A DNA stretch of 64,000 nucleotides from Semisulcospira habei (GCA_036245525.1 BTPG01000007.1:123563117-123627116); one strand, 5' to 3'; positions 58,701 through 62,144 are shown, counted from the stretch's first letter. Notes: generated from the sequence alone by a model not told the origin. Translations and numbers: made by a program.

Positions 58701-60164
58701 TTCTGGTGGATCTCGCAGTGCAGTGTCAGGGCTGGATGGGATACACGTCATTACCATGTAATAGGCAGTTGCAGCATTTGCCACGGAAAGGTTAAAATCG
58801 TCTGTTACAAGGTACACGGTGGGCTTTAACCACTACACTGCCGAGAAAAGGTAACGATAACAAGTGCAAGACATAGATCCTCATGAGCCCCCGTATCCGC
58901 GGGGGCTCATGAAGATCTATGTCTCTTGCTGAAGCCAATTTTTAGCCATGTTCCCTGTGACTCTTGGTCGTTGACTGAGCAAAGATTTCAGAACCAAAAT
59001 TTGCATCCAGCGACAGGCAAGGGGTTGAACATGATTACCTCATTTTTTCCCTCCGCACAGACAAGGAAGAAGCTGCTGAGATTCGCCAAGAGTGGCATCC
59101 ACGACTGGGGACTCTTTGCTTTGGAGCCTGTAGCGGCGGATGAGATGGTGATTGAGTACGTGGGCTCCAAAGTCCGACAGTCTGTGGCGGACCTGCGCGA
59201 GAAGCAGTACGAGCAGTCGGGCATCGGGTCGAGTTATCTGTTCCGTGTGGACCACGAAACGATTATAGACGCCACCATGATGGGCAACCTGGCACGATTC
59301 ATTAACCACAGCTGTAATGTAAGTAGCAATGTTAAAAATGGGAGGGGGTGGGGAGGAGGGGGGGGGGCGGGGTGAGGGGGAGGGGGAGAGAAGATTCAGT
59401 TCATAATTAATAACTATGTTTGATTATATTTGTTTGTAAGTTTCATGTTGGTTTGTTGTTTGTTTTGTGTTTTTAAGAACTCTAAAGAAAACCATTTATA
59501 AAAAATATTCACATATTAAATATTGTGGACACAGCTGCAGTGTACGAACAAGTTTGGATCTCTTTGAACAACAGAACTTGTTATGAGTAAGAGAGAGACA
59601 CCTGTGATCAGTGACCCGCATTTAGGTGGACAGGTGACATTTTTTGCCCTTAAAGACTTCTCTTGAGAAGAGAACTTGTCTTTTAAAACTTTTTATGCAA
59701 AAAAGGTGGTTGCTTAACCCGCAAATGAGTTCACCCTTTTGGCCTCAAGGCTGCATTTCCCAAATTTTAGAGGCGTCACCTGATGTCTGTGTATACCAGT
59801 TGCAGGAGATGGATCGACCATGATAATTCATGGGTAGTGTCAGGTTAGCATGGCGCCAAGCTAATCGGCACAACCCTTGAATTATTGGGTCAGTCCGTCC
59901 CCAGCGTTAGTGCATTGGGGCTAAAAGGGTTAAAACAGGTTGGTTGTAATTTATTAGATCTGAAGTTCATTATTAATTTGTCTGTTCCAGCCCAACTGCT
60001 ATGCCAAGATCATCACAATGGAGTCGCAAAAGAAGATTGTCATCTATTCCAAGCGAGACATCGACGTCAACGAGGAGATCACGTACGATTACAAGTTCCC
60101 CATTGAAGATCAGAAGATTCCTTGCATGTGTGGGGCACCAAACTGCCGCGGCACCTTGAACTGA
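19671..60164 (+). CDS. SETD1: SETD1-type histone H3K4 methyltransferase, 20 coding exons
   Basis: Catalytic subunit of a Set1/COMPASS complex, which methylates lysine 4 of histone H3 in the nucleus. Coding exons: 19671-19701, 19822-19964, 20689-20784, 21188-21358, 22820-22919, 23536-24565, 32717-32882, 36033-36419, 37500-37721, 38850-38955, 39897-40004, 44682-44940, 47076-47219, 48226-49055, 50076-50299, 50868-51078, 57707-57813, 58183-58305, 59061-59318, 59991-60164. All introns are GT-AG and phases agree throughout. The sum is 4890 nt (1629 residues), close to the vertebrate SETD1A/B size. Domains: RRM about 97-185, His/Pro then Arg/Asp-rich linker about 260-440, acidic linkers 850-1260, N-SET 1340-1405, Win motif GSARTDGYY 1410-1418, SET about 1490-1607, post-[11 protein letters not shown] 1617-1624. 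Family identity is very safe. A versus B cannot be assigned because that split is vertebrate. The first exon is the least certain. Confidence 0.93.
19822..19964 (+). CDS. SETD1: SETD1 exon 2, N-terminal conserved block
   Basis: Encodes residues 11-58, including [20 protein letters not shown] and VYRFDG. This matches the conserved N-terminal block before the RRM in SETD1 proteins (YKL-DP---K-YR-DG). The acceptor is tttttcag and the donor gtaagg. Confidence 0.93.
19965..20688 (+). other. SETD1 intron 2, no recognised feature
   Basis: 724 bp; no repeat recognised. Confidence 0.6.
20689..20784 (+). CDS. SETD1: SETD1 exon 3
   Basis: Encodes 32 residues (59-90) containing the conserved [12 protein letters not shown] segment. 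Both borders are in phase 0; the acceptor is ttttcag and the donor gtgccc, which is weak but in frame. Confidence 0.9.
21188..21358 (+). CDS. SETD1: SETD1 exon 4, first part of RRM
   Basis: Residues 91-147. Starts [20 protein letters not shown] and carries the RNP2-like strand (EVTFTNL) and the [13 protein letters not shown] turn of the SETD1 RRM. The donor gtaaca follows LGIGK. Confidence 0.95.
21388..21569. repeat. TTAA MITE family B
   Basis: Starts TTAACCCATTACATCCTGAG and carries the left arm core (tagttcaagggtgatgccag...ttggcgcc). The return arm is mostly deleted (ctgaactgttatggtca). The right end reads aaagggTTAC. Confidence 0.7.
21955..22020. repeat. Family E hairpin
   Basis: 'atcatttaggtggcta' / 'tagtcgcctaaatggtgg' palindrome followed by 'ccaggtgatct'. 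Same family as 37886-37966. Confidence 0.65.
22110..22787 (+). mobile_element. piggyBac-type non-autonomous element, second family
   Basis: TTAA at both ends with inverted repeats TTAACTC(a/t)TTCTACCCCA. The subterminal motif 'ccaactacggatttatccgtaa' is repeated twice near the left end. Encloses the short frame at 22352-22507. Confidence 0.75.
22352..22507 (+). pseudogene. piggyBac-like N-terminal fragment (51 residues)
   Basis: [20 protein letters not shown] followed by an acidic stretch ([20 protein letters not shown]) and a stop. A transposase-style N-terminus without a catalytic core. Confidence 0.5.
22820..22919 (+). CDS. SETD1: SETD1 exon 5, second part of RRM
   Basis: Residues 148-180, reading [20 protein letters not shown] and then MNVFIDTFG, the C-terminal half of the RRM. 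The acceptor is tgcttag and the donor gtaagt. A second open frame across this exon is not SETD1-like and was rejected. Confidence 0.93.
23253..23331. repeat. Family C hairpin
   Basis: 'ctgcaagaggcataaattct' and its complement ending 'atgtctcttgctgg', with a near-perfect stem and a short loop. The wider element extends to about 23180-23390. Confidence 0.8.
23536..24565 (+). CDS. SETD1: SETD1 exon 6, low-complexity linker
   Basis: Residues 181-523. Begins with the post-RRM helix [15 protein letters not shown]. Two near-identical ~22-residue repeats follow ([11 protein letters not shown]... and [11 protein letters not shown]...). Next come a His-rich run, proline clusters, an Arg/Asp and Arg/Glu alternating tract, and the conserved [13 protein letters not shown] helix. 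The donor gtcagt interrupts the frame 10 nt before an in-frame stop, so the stop is intronic. Confidence 0.92.
24864..24925. repeat. Family C hairpin
   Basis: Same family as 23253-23331 with a shorter loop (cccctgtggggctc). Confidence 0.8.
24966..25117 (+). repeat. TTAA MITE family B, left half (split by DIRS-1)
   Basis: Starts TTAACCCATATCATACGGAG and runs to the hairpin core. Its right half lies at 32532-32567 beyond the DIRS element. An intact relative at 46100-46323 (inverted) shows what the uninterrupted element looks like. Confidence 0.8.
25531..25813 (+). mobile_element. Short retroposon, third copy (5'-truncated)
   Basis: Matches the 3' three quarters of 7929-8305 and ends 'gtcgggacgttaagcaatgt' followed by (AATC)n. 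Inserted in the left part of DIRS-1. Confidence 0.75.
26521..28783 (-). mobile_element. 5'-truncated LINE inserted in DIRS-1
   Basis: Flanked by the 13-bp duplication 'acttttgacttct' (26508-26520 and 28784-28796). It holds one long - strand frame and ends in a short GGGA-repeat tail. The endonuclease part is missing through 5' truncation. Confidence 0.85.
26560..28671 (-). CDS. LINE reverse transcriptase, 703 residues, 5'-truncated
   Basis: Open frame with ordered RT motifs: [85 protein letters not shown], and [13 protein letters not shown] carrying the FADD catalytic pair. The C-terminus has a C2H2-like finger ([20 protein letters not shown] + C). The frame stays open upstream of the listed ATG to the insertion edge. 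A complete RT without endonuclease; it is a dead-on-arrival insertion but young, since the frame is intact over 2.1 kb. Confidence 0.85.
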   Translation of the reverse strand: MKKSAFRLVCSSLQRKLRDLQNEWWTRLAQRTQLCADNGDYRGFYEALKAVYGPRHLVQSPLRSANGQALLTDNTSILNRWSEYFQSLFSAERTVQEAVILQIPHLPVKVELDEPPTAEETLTAIHQLKSGKAAGIDGIPPEIWKHGGTALHNKLHDLFLCCWEEGTLPKDLRDAVVITLYKNKGEKSDCSNYRGITLLSIAGKILARLLLNRLVPAITEDQLPEGQCGFRANRSTTDMVFVLRQLQEKCREQNKGLYVTFVDLTKAFDTVSRQGMWQILERLGCPPKFLNMIVQLHEDQQGQVRLNNDLSEPFPILNGVKQGCVLAPTLFTIFFSMMLKQATVDLDDDDAVYIRYRLDGSLFNLRRLQAHTKTLDQLIRELLFADDAALVAHTERALQRMTSCFADAAQLFGLEVSLKKTEVLHQPAPKTVYRPPHITIGESELKSVHQFTYLGCIITSDAKLDKELDSRLAKANSAFGRLFKRVWHNQQLKTGTKISVYRAVVLTTLLYGSESWALYRSQLRLLERFHQRCLRTILGIHWSDYVTNVEVLEQAETVSIEALLLRTQLRWAGHVSRMEDHRLPKITLFGELATGHRDRGAPKKRYKDCLKKSLSACQIDHHQWSSLAADRDTWRSTIYKAAVSFEDSRRASLKDKRLRRKNRDAAAQNPGQTFPCSHCGRTCLSRIGLRSHEQACRRRGQLL
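29640..30700 (+). pseudogene. DIRS-1 reverse transcriptase / RNase H remnant
   Basis: RT blocks occur in order across at least three frames, so there are several frameshifts. The catalytic YxDD-type box reads CLDD. RNase H follows with [15 protein letters not shown] and [14 protein letters not shown] (the SDN motif). Not functional. Confidence 0.65.
30700..31560 (+). repeat. ~155-bp tandem repeat inside DIRS-1, about 5-6 units
   Basis: Units contain 'ctggctcgcgctacagcgtt', 'gtgctctcagtggacccggc' and 'gggccgatggctccgtgcgt', starting near 30716, 30870, 31015, 31165, 31320 and 31470. The first unit overlaps the end of the RNase H remnant, so the array grew from coding sequence. Confidence 0.75.
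32532..32567 (+). repeat. TTAA MITE family B, right half (split by DIRS-1)
   Basis: 'cacactggtgtattctgaat' then 'gataaggg' and TTAA, matching the terminal part of the intact copies at 39508-39672 and 46100-46323. Confidence 0.8.
32717..32882 (+). CDS. SETD1: SETD1 exon 7
   Basis: Residues 524-579. Ends in [14 protein letters not shown], a block conserved in SETD1 proteins, after an Asp-rich stretch. The phase-2 join to exon 6 restores the frame across the 8.1-kb intron that carries the DIRS element. Confidence 0.93.
33177..33950 (-). pseudogene. LINE RT C-terminal part
   Basis: Resumes after the deletion at [17 protein letters not shown], continues [20 protein letters not shown] and the [20 protein letters not shown] tail domain, ending GRGNRRK. 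Nearly identical to 42850-43625 on the other strand. Confidence 0.8.
33973..35593 (-). pseudogene. LINE endonuclease and RT N-terminal part, frameshifted
   Basis: Endonuclease blocks: [47 protein letters not shown], then a frameshift near 35160-35190, then [31 protein letters not shown] and [19 protein letters not shown] start: [19 protein letters not shown]. The frame stops at the internal deletion junction (about 33972). Confidence 0.8.
36033..36033 (+). other. SETD1 exon 8 acceptor
   Basis: The acceptor 'ggccatgtgcag' lies only about 150 bp from the end of the LINE copy at 35872, with a poor polypyrimidine tract. Confidence 0.5.
36033..36419 (+). CDS. SETD1: SETD1 exon 8, conserved mid-region helices
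   Basis: Residues 580-708. An Asn/Pro/Gln-rich part is followed by a charged helix ([14 protein letters not shown]) and then [16 protein letters not shown] and [16 protein letters not shown], the conserved helical segment in the middle of SETD1 proteins. The donor is gtaact. Confidence 0.94.
36441..36518. repeat. Family C hairpin, degenerate
   Basis: 'cagcaagatgcacagattct' and a decayed return arm ending 'gtgtcttgcag'. Directly downstream of SETD1 exon 8. Confidence 0.6.
36571..36772. repeat. TTAA MITE family D carrying a family C-type hairpin
   Basis: TTAA at both ends, TIR TTAAGCCCTTCACTGC / CAGTGAAAGCGTTAA. The internal hairpin has arms 'tgcaagaggtattgatcctg' and the complement 'atcaatacctattgca'. 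Confidence 0.75.
36909..37128. repeat. TTAA MITE family A
   Basis: TTAA at both ends. Arms are 'ggagatggatcaaccatgat' and 'atgatggttgatccatctca'. The loop side is diverged. Confidence 0.8.
37200..37275. repeat. Degenerate family C hairpin
   Basis: 'tctgccagccagaggcagag' through 'agggtctcatgaaaactgat'; decayed arms. Confidence 0.4.
37299..37345 (+). repeat. TTAA MITE family B, left end fragment
   Basis: TTAACCCATATCATACTGAG followed by 'gctaaaagg' matches the left end at 24966. No hairpin core follows. Confidence 0.55.
37500..37721 (+). CDS. SETD1: SETD1 exon 9
   Basis: Residues 709-782, including [16 protein letters not shown] and a Gly-rich stretch ending LPSFK. SETD1 proteins carry a comparable R-PSFKVK motif. 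The acceptor is ttatgcag. The donor gtgaag overlaps codons that could extend the exon by [11 protein letters not shown], so a longer isoform cannot be excluded. Confidence 0.85.
37886..37966. repeat. Family E hairpin, intact
   Basis: Near-perfect palindrome 'gatcacctgtcattaaagac' ... 'gtctttaatgacaggtgata' around 'aggtggcggcagccacct'. It contains an internal TTAA that is the insertion site seen in the copy at 39232-39520. Confidence 0.85.
38482..38569. repeat. Family F micro-MITE, TTAA-bounded palindrome
   Basis: 88 bp, TTAACCCTTTGGCTGTCAGT to CAGCCAAAGGGTTGA. Almost the entire element is one hairpin with the centre 'ttcctgcaggaa'. Confidence 0.8.
38850..38955 (+). CDS. SETD1: SETD1 exon 10
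   Basis: Residues 783-817: [10 protein letters not shown] followed by a Lys/Glu-rich part. The acceptor is ttcgcag and the donor gtgtgt; phase 0 in, phase 1 out. Confidence 0.82.
38985..39095. repeat. TTAA MITE family B, partial
   Basis: Arms 'caaggatggtgcctgaatag' and 'ctactctggcaccacccttg' around 'ttggtgccaaaaggcacca'. The ends are not preserved. Confidence 0.65.
39232..39520. repeat. Family E hairpin interrupted by a family B MITE
   Basis: 'gatcacctgtca' | TTAA...TTAA | 'agaccatcaattaggtggct'. Removing 39244-39453 minus one TTAA restores the arm seen intact at 37886-37966. Confidence 0.8.
39244..39453. repeat. TTAA MITE family B, complete (210 bp)
   Basis: TTAACCCTTTTCATCC to GGGTGAAATGGGTTAA. 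The hairpin core is 'aatagcttggcgcctcaggc' with its complement. The TTAA target duplication is proven by the empty site in the host repeat. Confidence 0.85.
39508..39672. repeat. TTAA MITE family B
   Basis: The hairpin core is intact. The right end is 'ggtgtattccgaatgataag' then ggTTAA. The left end is truncated. Confidence 0.75.
39897..40004 (+). CDS. SETD1: SETD1 exon 11
   Basis: Residues 818-853. Contains [15 protein letters not shown], resembling the RxxYSSDS/E acidic motif of SETD1 linkers. The acceptor is atgtag and the donor gtcagt. Confidence 0.85.
40018..40112 (+). repeat. Tandem duplication, two copies of ~49 bp
   Basis: 'tgttgctatcgtgagacaag' through 'cacgtccatgtgctgat' occurs twice in a row (about 40017-40065 and 40066-40114), directly after the exon 11 donor. 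Confidence 0.85.
40243..40427 (+). mobile_element. tRNA-derived SINE, 5'-truncated copy
   Basis: Shares 'gtcaccgttaattcgggcgg' and the following body with 15735-15966. The A-box end is missing. Its 3' end is cut by the TTAA of the piggyBac-type element at 40428. Confidence 0.7.
40428..41400 (+). mobile_element. piggyBac-type non-autonomous element, copy 2
   Basis: TTAA at both ends with the same CCCATATCCATC inverted repeats as 14309-15264. Differs by scattered substitutions and small insertions. Confidence 0.85.
40722..41018 (+). pseudogene. piggyBac-like N-terminal fragment with premature stop
   Basis: Homologous to 14603-14899; GAG has become TAG at 40824-40826, after LGEDEELV. The rest of the frame is still readable downstream of the stop. 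Confidence 0.6.
41401..41950 (+). other. No recognised feature (SETD1 intron 11)
   Basis: Contains a short (ATT)n run at 41510-41527. Nothing else recognised. Confidence 0.4.
42193..43634 (+). mobile_element. LINE, same family as 33176-35872, 5'-truncated
   Basis: Flanked by 'ctatattttga' (42182-42192 and 43635-43645). It starts inside the RT and ends in a (TAAG)n tail. In SETD1 intron 11, in the same orientation as SETD1. Confidence 0.88.
42198..43625 (+). CDS. LINE RT, C-terminal ~475 residues, frame intact
   Basis: Intact frame: [66 protein letters not shown], and [13 protein letters not shown] with the FADD catalytic pair. Then the thumb/connection and the GRPRNSW tail domain. The upstream open frame (from 42123) belongs to the host repeat and is a fortuitous fusion. 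The intact frame suggests a recent insertion. Confidence 0.85.
   Translation, partial: DLETTVEMLYPLLGKIWEEEVMPADWKEGYLIKLPKKGDLSKCSNYRGITLLSVPGKVFNRIILERMKSSVDPQLRDQQAGFRKNRSCTDQIATLRIIVEQSLEWSSPLYVNFVDYEKAFDSVDRETLWKLLRHYGVPTKLVRLIKSSYDGMTCRVIHEGQFTRELQVRTGVRQGCLLSPFLFLLAIDWVMKMTTEHRRSGIQWTLWTQLDDLDFADDLALLSHTHQQMQDKTTRLADISSQVGLTIHKQKTKTMRLNTTREEPVLLAGTPLEEVESFTYLGSIIDKKGGTDADVRARIGKARAAFLQLKKVWSSRELSQHTKVRIFNSNVKAVLLYGAETWRLTKTTVNRVQTFMNSCLRRILKIHWPEKISNVRLWERTEQITAENEIGRRRWGWIGHSLRKPASSITRQALSWNPQGKRKRGRPRNSWRRDLQADIKRLGTTWSRIEGEAQDRSCWRSLVDGLYPGRGDRRK
44395..44575. repeat. Family C long element with hairpin
   Basis: The hairpin is at 44443-44510 ('ctgcaagaggcatgaattct'). The tail has 'tagttagtccgtggaccg' and ends at 'cactgtcaccc', as in other long copies. 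Confidence 0.75.
44682..44940 (+). CDS. SETD1: SETD1 exon 12, Asp/Glu tract
   Basis: Residues 854-939, almost entirely Glu and Asp with a few Ser, as in the acidic linker of SETD1 proteins. Frames on the other strand across this block (long Ser runs) are artefacts of GAN codons. The acceptor is tttcag and the donor gtaaga. Confidence 0.88.
45015..46103 (+). mobile_element. piggyBac-type non-autonomous element, third family
   Basis: TTAA at both ends with inverted repeats TTAACCCTTTCAGCCTG / CAGGGCTGAAAGGGTTAA. A frame starts [12 protein letters not shown] at 45261; an acidic segment [18 protein letters not shown] in another frame ends in a stop. Its right-end TTAA is shared with the MITE at 46100. 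Confidence 0.7.
46100..46323. repeat. TTAA MITE family B, intact (224 bp)
   Basis: TTAACCCTTATCATTC to GATAAGGGTTAA. The hairpin arms 'agttcaagggtagtgccaga' and complement are intact around 'gcgcctctaggtgcc'. Best reference copy for the one split by DIRS-1. Confidence 0.88.
46324..46650. repeat. Family E element with an inserted TTAA element
   Basis: 'aaatcacctgtcattaactc' begins the family E arm. The return 'cagaccatcatttaggtcgc' lies at about 46590. The stretch between starts TTAACTCTTTGCC and looks like a further decayed insertion. Confidence 0.55.
46648..46821. repeat. TTAA MITE family A, short-loop copy
   Basis: Hairpin 'gatcatgataattcaagggt' ... 'acccttgaattatcatgatc' with a shortened core; right end ggggctaaatgggTTAA. 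Confidence 0.75.
47076..47219 (+). CDS. SETD1: SETD1 exon 13, acidic linker
   Basis: Residues 940-987, Asp/Glu/Lys-rich, ending DKTPTPR. The phase-2 borders match exons 12 and 14. The acceptor is gttcag and the donor gtatct. Confidence 0.85.
47297..47486. repeat. TTAA MITE family D with family C-type hairpin
   Basis: TTAACCCCTTCCCTGCCAC to GCAGGGAAGGGGATAA. The hairpin 'caagaggcatagatcctcat' and its complement are nearly perfect. Inserted in a family E half-arm (ctgattgatggtct). Confidence 0.8.
47916..48180. repeat. TTAA MITE family B with family F-like left part
   Basis: TTAACCGCTTGACTGCTACTGA at the left, the family B core at 48010-48090, and the right end 'tttacaaggg' TTAA. Confidence 0.7.
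48226..49055 (+). CDS. SETD1: SETD1 exon 14, linker with conserved C-terminal part
   Basis: Residues 988-1264. A charged first half ([16 protein letters not shown]) is followed by a less repetitive part with two related segments, [14 protein letters not shown] and [14 protein letters not shown], which look like an internal EH-Y duplication. Ends [10 protein letters not shown]. Confidence 0.9.
49246..49318. repeat. Family C hairpin
   Basis: 'ctgcaagaggcatttatcct' and the return 'gatgtacgcctcttgcag'; the loop is diverged. Confidence 0.75.
49379..49770 (+). other. No recognised feature (SETD1 intron 14)
   Basis: An 87-residue open frame here lacks splice support and homology; treated as non-coding. 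Confidence 0.4.
49775..50022. repeat. Family C long element, near complete
   Basis: Begins 'gtgacagtcttcaaaactga', ends 'atggtcac', with the hairpin at 49880-49952. GTGAC/GTCAC ends suggest short terminal inverted repeats. Confidence 0.7.
50076..50299 (+). CDS. SETD1: SETD1 exon 15
   Basis: Residues 1265-1339: a Lys/Glu-rich helix and then [16 protein letters not shown], leading into the N-SET domain. The acceptor is tctcag and the donor gtaggt. Confidence 0.9.
50397..50578. repeat. TTAA MITE family D, hairpin half deleted
   Basis: TTAACCCCCACACTGCTGAG, then the 'tgcaagaggtattgatcctc' arm without its return; the right end is near 'ggcagtgaggga'. Confidence 0.65.
50589..50795. repeat. TTAA MITE family B
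   Basis: TTAACCCGTTACATTTTGAG to GATGAAGAGGGTTAA. The hairpin loop is shortened. Lies directly upstream of SETD1 exon 16. Confidence 0.8.
50868..51078 (+). CDS. SETD1: SETD1 exon 16, N-SET domain
   Basis: Residues 1340-1409. [37 protein letters not shown] and [10 protein letters not shown] match the N-SET domain, which in Set1 proteins contacts other COMPASS subunits and is needed for full activity. The acceptor is gctgcag and the donor gtctgt. Confidence 0.96.
51180..51245 (+). pseudogene. SETD1: Partial duplicate of the end of SETD1 exon 16
   Basis: 'ttctaccagcgtaggacaca' and the following bases match the exon 16 end and donor region at 51050-51105, about 133 bp upstream. The donor 'acaggtctgt' has become 'acagatgtgt', so the copy cannot splice like the original. 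Confidence 0.65.
52385..52880 (+). repeat. Internal tandem repeat of DIRS-2, three diverged ~125-bp units
   Basis: 'ggtacctcgcttc-gtcatga' and 'ctcaccttag-gcttg-cgg' recur near 52395, 52475-52520 and 52740-52800. Confidence 0.6.
53750..56380 (+). repeat. DIRS-2 internal repeats, Arg/Pro/Ser-coding
   Basis: 'cccgcctctcccaagagcct' followed by 'ggttcacagagacattcacg' recurs with variation near 53865, 54380, 54505, 54760, 54830 and 56300. Interspersed are 'ccgggatcccgctgggggtc' blocks. The translation near 54950-55270 is Arg/Ser-rich and could be gag-like. Confidence 0.6.
57707..57813 (+). CDS. SETD1: SETD1 exon 17, Win motif
   Basis: Residues 1410-1445. GSARTDGYY is the WDR5-interacting motif; its arginine (residue 1413) is the residue that inserts into the WDR5 pocket in known SETD1/MLL proteins. 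[11 protein letters not shown] follows. Confidence 0.95.
57860..57925 (+). repeat. MITE arm fragment
   Basis: 'gtttaagggtagtgccagat' without a return arm; downstream of exon 17. Confidence 0.45.
58183..58305 (+). CDS. SETD1: SETD1 exon 18, pre-SET helix
   Basis: Residues 1446-1486: [15 protein letters not shown] and then DLFKFNQLK, the segment immediately before the catalytic SET domain in SETD1. Confidence 0.95.
58498..58564. repeat. Family F micro-MITE
   Basis: 67 bp, TTAACCC to GGGTTAC. Shorter palindrome than 38482-38569, centred on 'tttgttgacaaaa'. Confidence 0.7.
58619..58745. repeat. TTAA MITE family A/B, degenerate
   Basis: 'aatagtttaagggtagtacc' and 'gtcctgcccttgaact' arms. Confidence 0.6.
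58826..59028. repeat. TTAA MITE family D with hairpin
   Basis: TTAACCACTACACTGCCGAG at the left; right end 'cgacaggcaaggggttga'. The hairpin 'atagatcctcatgagccccc' and its complement are almost perfect. Ends only about 30 bp before SETD1 exon 19. Confidence 0.78.
59061..59318 (+). CDS. SETD1: SETD1 exon 19, SET domain N-terminal part
   Basis: Residues 1487-1572. Carries [13 protein letters not shown] (SAM-binding GxG-type loop), [20 protein letters not shown], and [11 protein letters not shown], the RFxNHSC catalytic signature. The donor is gtaagt. Confidence 0.98.
59714..59933. repeat. TTAA MITE family A
   Basis: TTAACCCGCAAATGAG to GGGGCTAAAAGGGTTAA. The hairpin arms are partly decayed in the core. 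Confidence 0.78.
59991..60164 (+). CDS. SETD1: SETD1 exon 20, SET end and post-SET, stop
   Basis: Residues 1573-1629. [18 protein letters not shown] (catalytic Tyr region) and the post-SET zinc-binding CMCGAPNC, then RGTLN and TGA. In SET proteins the post-SET cysteines form a zinc site with the cysteine of the SET pseudoknot, here C1575. Confidence 0.98.
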   Translation, partial: PNCYAKIITMESQKKIVIYSKRDIDVNEEITYDYKFPIEDQKIPCMCGAPNCRGTLN

Positions 60165-60860
60165 GAGCTTTGATTGCGGACAGTTTGTGCACCTTCCCCT
60201 CTGCAAGATGCAGAGATTGTCATGAGCCCCAGCAGGTATGGGAAGATTGTGACTGTGAGTGTGTGGCGTGTCCATCTGTTGTGGCACTGGCAACTGTTAT
60301 GATTCAGGGACAGCCCATGTCTCTTCCTCTGTAAGAGGCATAGATGTTCATGACCTGCATGGAGGACAGAAGGGTTCCATGGATGTGTGGGGCACACTTG
60401 AGATGGGCCCATCCACCCCACAGAATGGTCTTAATTCAACAAGATGCCATGGCAGATTCTGCCATGGCACCTGGAAGTGAGATCATTCTGGGAACAGTCC
60501 AACCCGCCAGCCCTAGCCCATGCCATTTTGCAATATGGAGAGATTCTCACGAGCCTGTGCAGCTGCCCCACGACTCTGTGAACATGTGGGGTGTCTATCG
60601 ATCATGATACCACAAATCTTGTAGGGTCGAACAGTCCAAGACCTTTCTTCTCTGAAAGATGTGCGTGGACTCTTGATGAGCCCCTGCAGCCTCGGAAAGA
60701 TTTTGTTAATGTATGGGGCATCTTAAACTGCAGTTATTTGAGGTACATTTCAAGCTTCTTGTTGCGAGAAGCATTGATTCCCACGAGGTCTGTCGAGGAC
60801 AAGAAGATTCCGTGCATGTGTGGGACGACCAACGACTACTGCAGCTTGAACTGATAGGTA
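60165..60860 (+). pseudogene. SETD1: Array of decayed copies of the SETD1 post-SET coding end
   Basis: About five diverged segments resemble the end of exon 20 plus its downstream family C-like half-hairpin. The clearest is 60794-60855, VEDKKIPCMCGTTNDYCSLN then TGA, against [20 protein letters not shown]. Weaker ones are near 60361 (EDRRVPWMCGAHL), 60560-60600 (VNMWGVY) and 60690-60735 (KDFVNVWGILNC). They lie after the functional stop, so they are 3' UTR or intergenic relics. Confidence 0.6.
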
Positions 60861-60889
60861 GTCAAGTTGTTTGAACATATTGGGATGGA

Positions 60890-61103
60890 TTAACCCATTC
60901 AGCACTGATGCACTACAACAGGAGATGGATCGACCATGGTAATTCAAGGGTAGTGCCAGATTAGCTTGGCACCAACAGGCGCCAAGCTAATCTGGCACTA
61001 CCCTTGAATTATCATGGTCAATCCATCTCCTGCTACGGGTGCATAGTCGTTAGATGACGCCTCCAAAATGTGGGAAATACGTGCGTCGGGCTGAATGAGT
61101 TAA
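60890..61103. repeat. TTAA MITE family A, intact
   Basis: TTAACCCATTCAGCACTG to GGGCTGAATGAGTTAA. The hairpin arms are about 50 bp with almost no mismatch around 'accaacaggc'. Confidence 0.88.
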
Positions 61104-61430
61104 TGCACCATGTGGGTGATCACAAATTAAAATTAATGAAAAACTCTCAGGGCTTTTCTGTAAACCGAAACGTCTTTGAGCTGAGGGCAGTCAAACTTAG
61201 ACTGCATGAAGACTTCAAACCACTTGAAGAGCTGAGATTCATGGTTATGACCTCAGGTCTGAGACTGAGAGAGTAGAGTTGTACTCAACTTTGTTGTGAA
61301 AAGCCAAGACAAAGTCACTTTAAGCGGAGAACGTTTTTGTGAAAAAGTTGATGGAAAACTCACAGCTACAGTATTTCACTCCCAAAACGGAGAGATATAT
61401 AGAGCATTCACTGAAAACTCAGATGTTTGC
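61104..61430 (+). other. No recognised feature
   Basis: Downstream of SETD1; a short open frame at 61070-61276 begins inside a MITE and is not supported. Confidence 0.4.
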
Positions 61431-61432
61431 TT

Positions 61433-61616
61433 TTAACTCTTTCACTCCTGACTAAGCAGGAGATGGATCGACCATGATAGGTCAAAGGTAGTGACTGGTT
61501 AGCTTGGCGCCTTTCCAGGTGCCAAGCTAATCAGTCACTACCTTTGAATTGTCATGGTCAGTCTGGTCTGCAACTGGTGAATACTCATTAAGAGGACACC
61601 AACCAGAGAGTGAGAA
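61433..61616. repeat. TTAA MITE family A with variant hairpin
   Basis: TTAACTCTTTCACTCC at the left; the right end is decayed (gagagtgagaagt). Core arms 'ggtagtgactggttagc' and 'gctaatcagtcactacc' pair with each other but differ from other copies. Confidence 0.8.
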
Positions 61617-61645
61617 GTGGCAAAGGGAGAAACACAGGAAAAAAA

Positions 61646-61736
61646 ATAACCTTTTGCGTATCGGTAGCGGTTTTTGTCACAATGATTCCTACAGAAATCA
61701 TCGCGACTAAAACTGCTATTGACACGCAAAGGGTAA
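61646..61736. repeat. Family F micro-MITE
   Basis: 'aaccttttgcgtatcggtag' to 'ctattgacacgcaaagggta', centre 'gattcctacagaaatcat'. Confidence 0.75.
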
Positions 61737-62015
61737 AAGGGTTTCTGTCCCTGTCCTTACAGCATCCAGTAAATGTATGAAGATGTGTAGGTTGAGAATG
61801 AGATTGTGCAGGAATTTTTTTTTTTTTACTGTTAACAGGTGCTATACCTTTTGTGTGTCAGACTTGGCCAGAATGATTGAGATGATTGGTTGCACATTTC
61901 ACAGTATGTATGAAATGCATCATTGAATTTGAAAGTTCATGTGTGACAGTTCCTGTTGCTTATTTCTGTCTTTGCCAATGTACCTGTGTGCATGTGTGTG
62001 GGTGTTTGGAGATCG

Positions 62016-62135
62016 TTAAAACCATTTAGCCCAGATGCAGTACAGCAGGTGAACGATAGTAAAAGGTTACCGGTGATGCCAGAATAGCTTTGCGCCTCCT
62101 GCGGCACCAGGCTATTCTGGCACCATCCTTATAAC
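62016..62135. repeat. TTAA MITE family B, diverged
   Basis: TTAAAACCATTTAGCCC at the left; arms 'ggtgatgccagaatagcttt' and 'ggctattctggcaccatcct'. Confidence 0.65.
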
Positions 62136-62144
62136 TGCAAGGGT

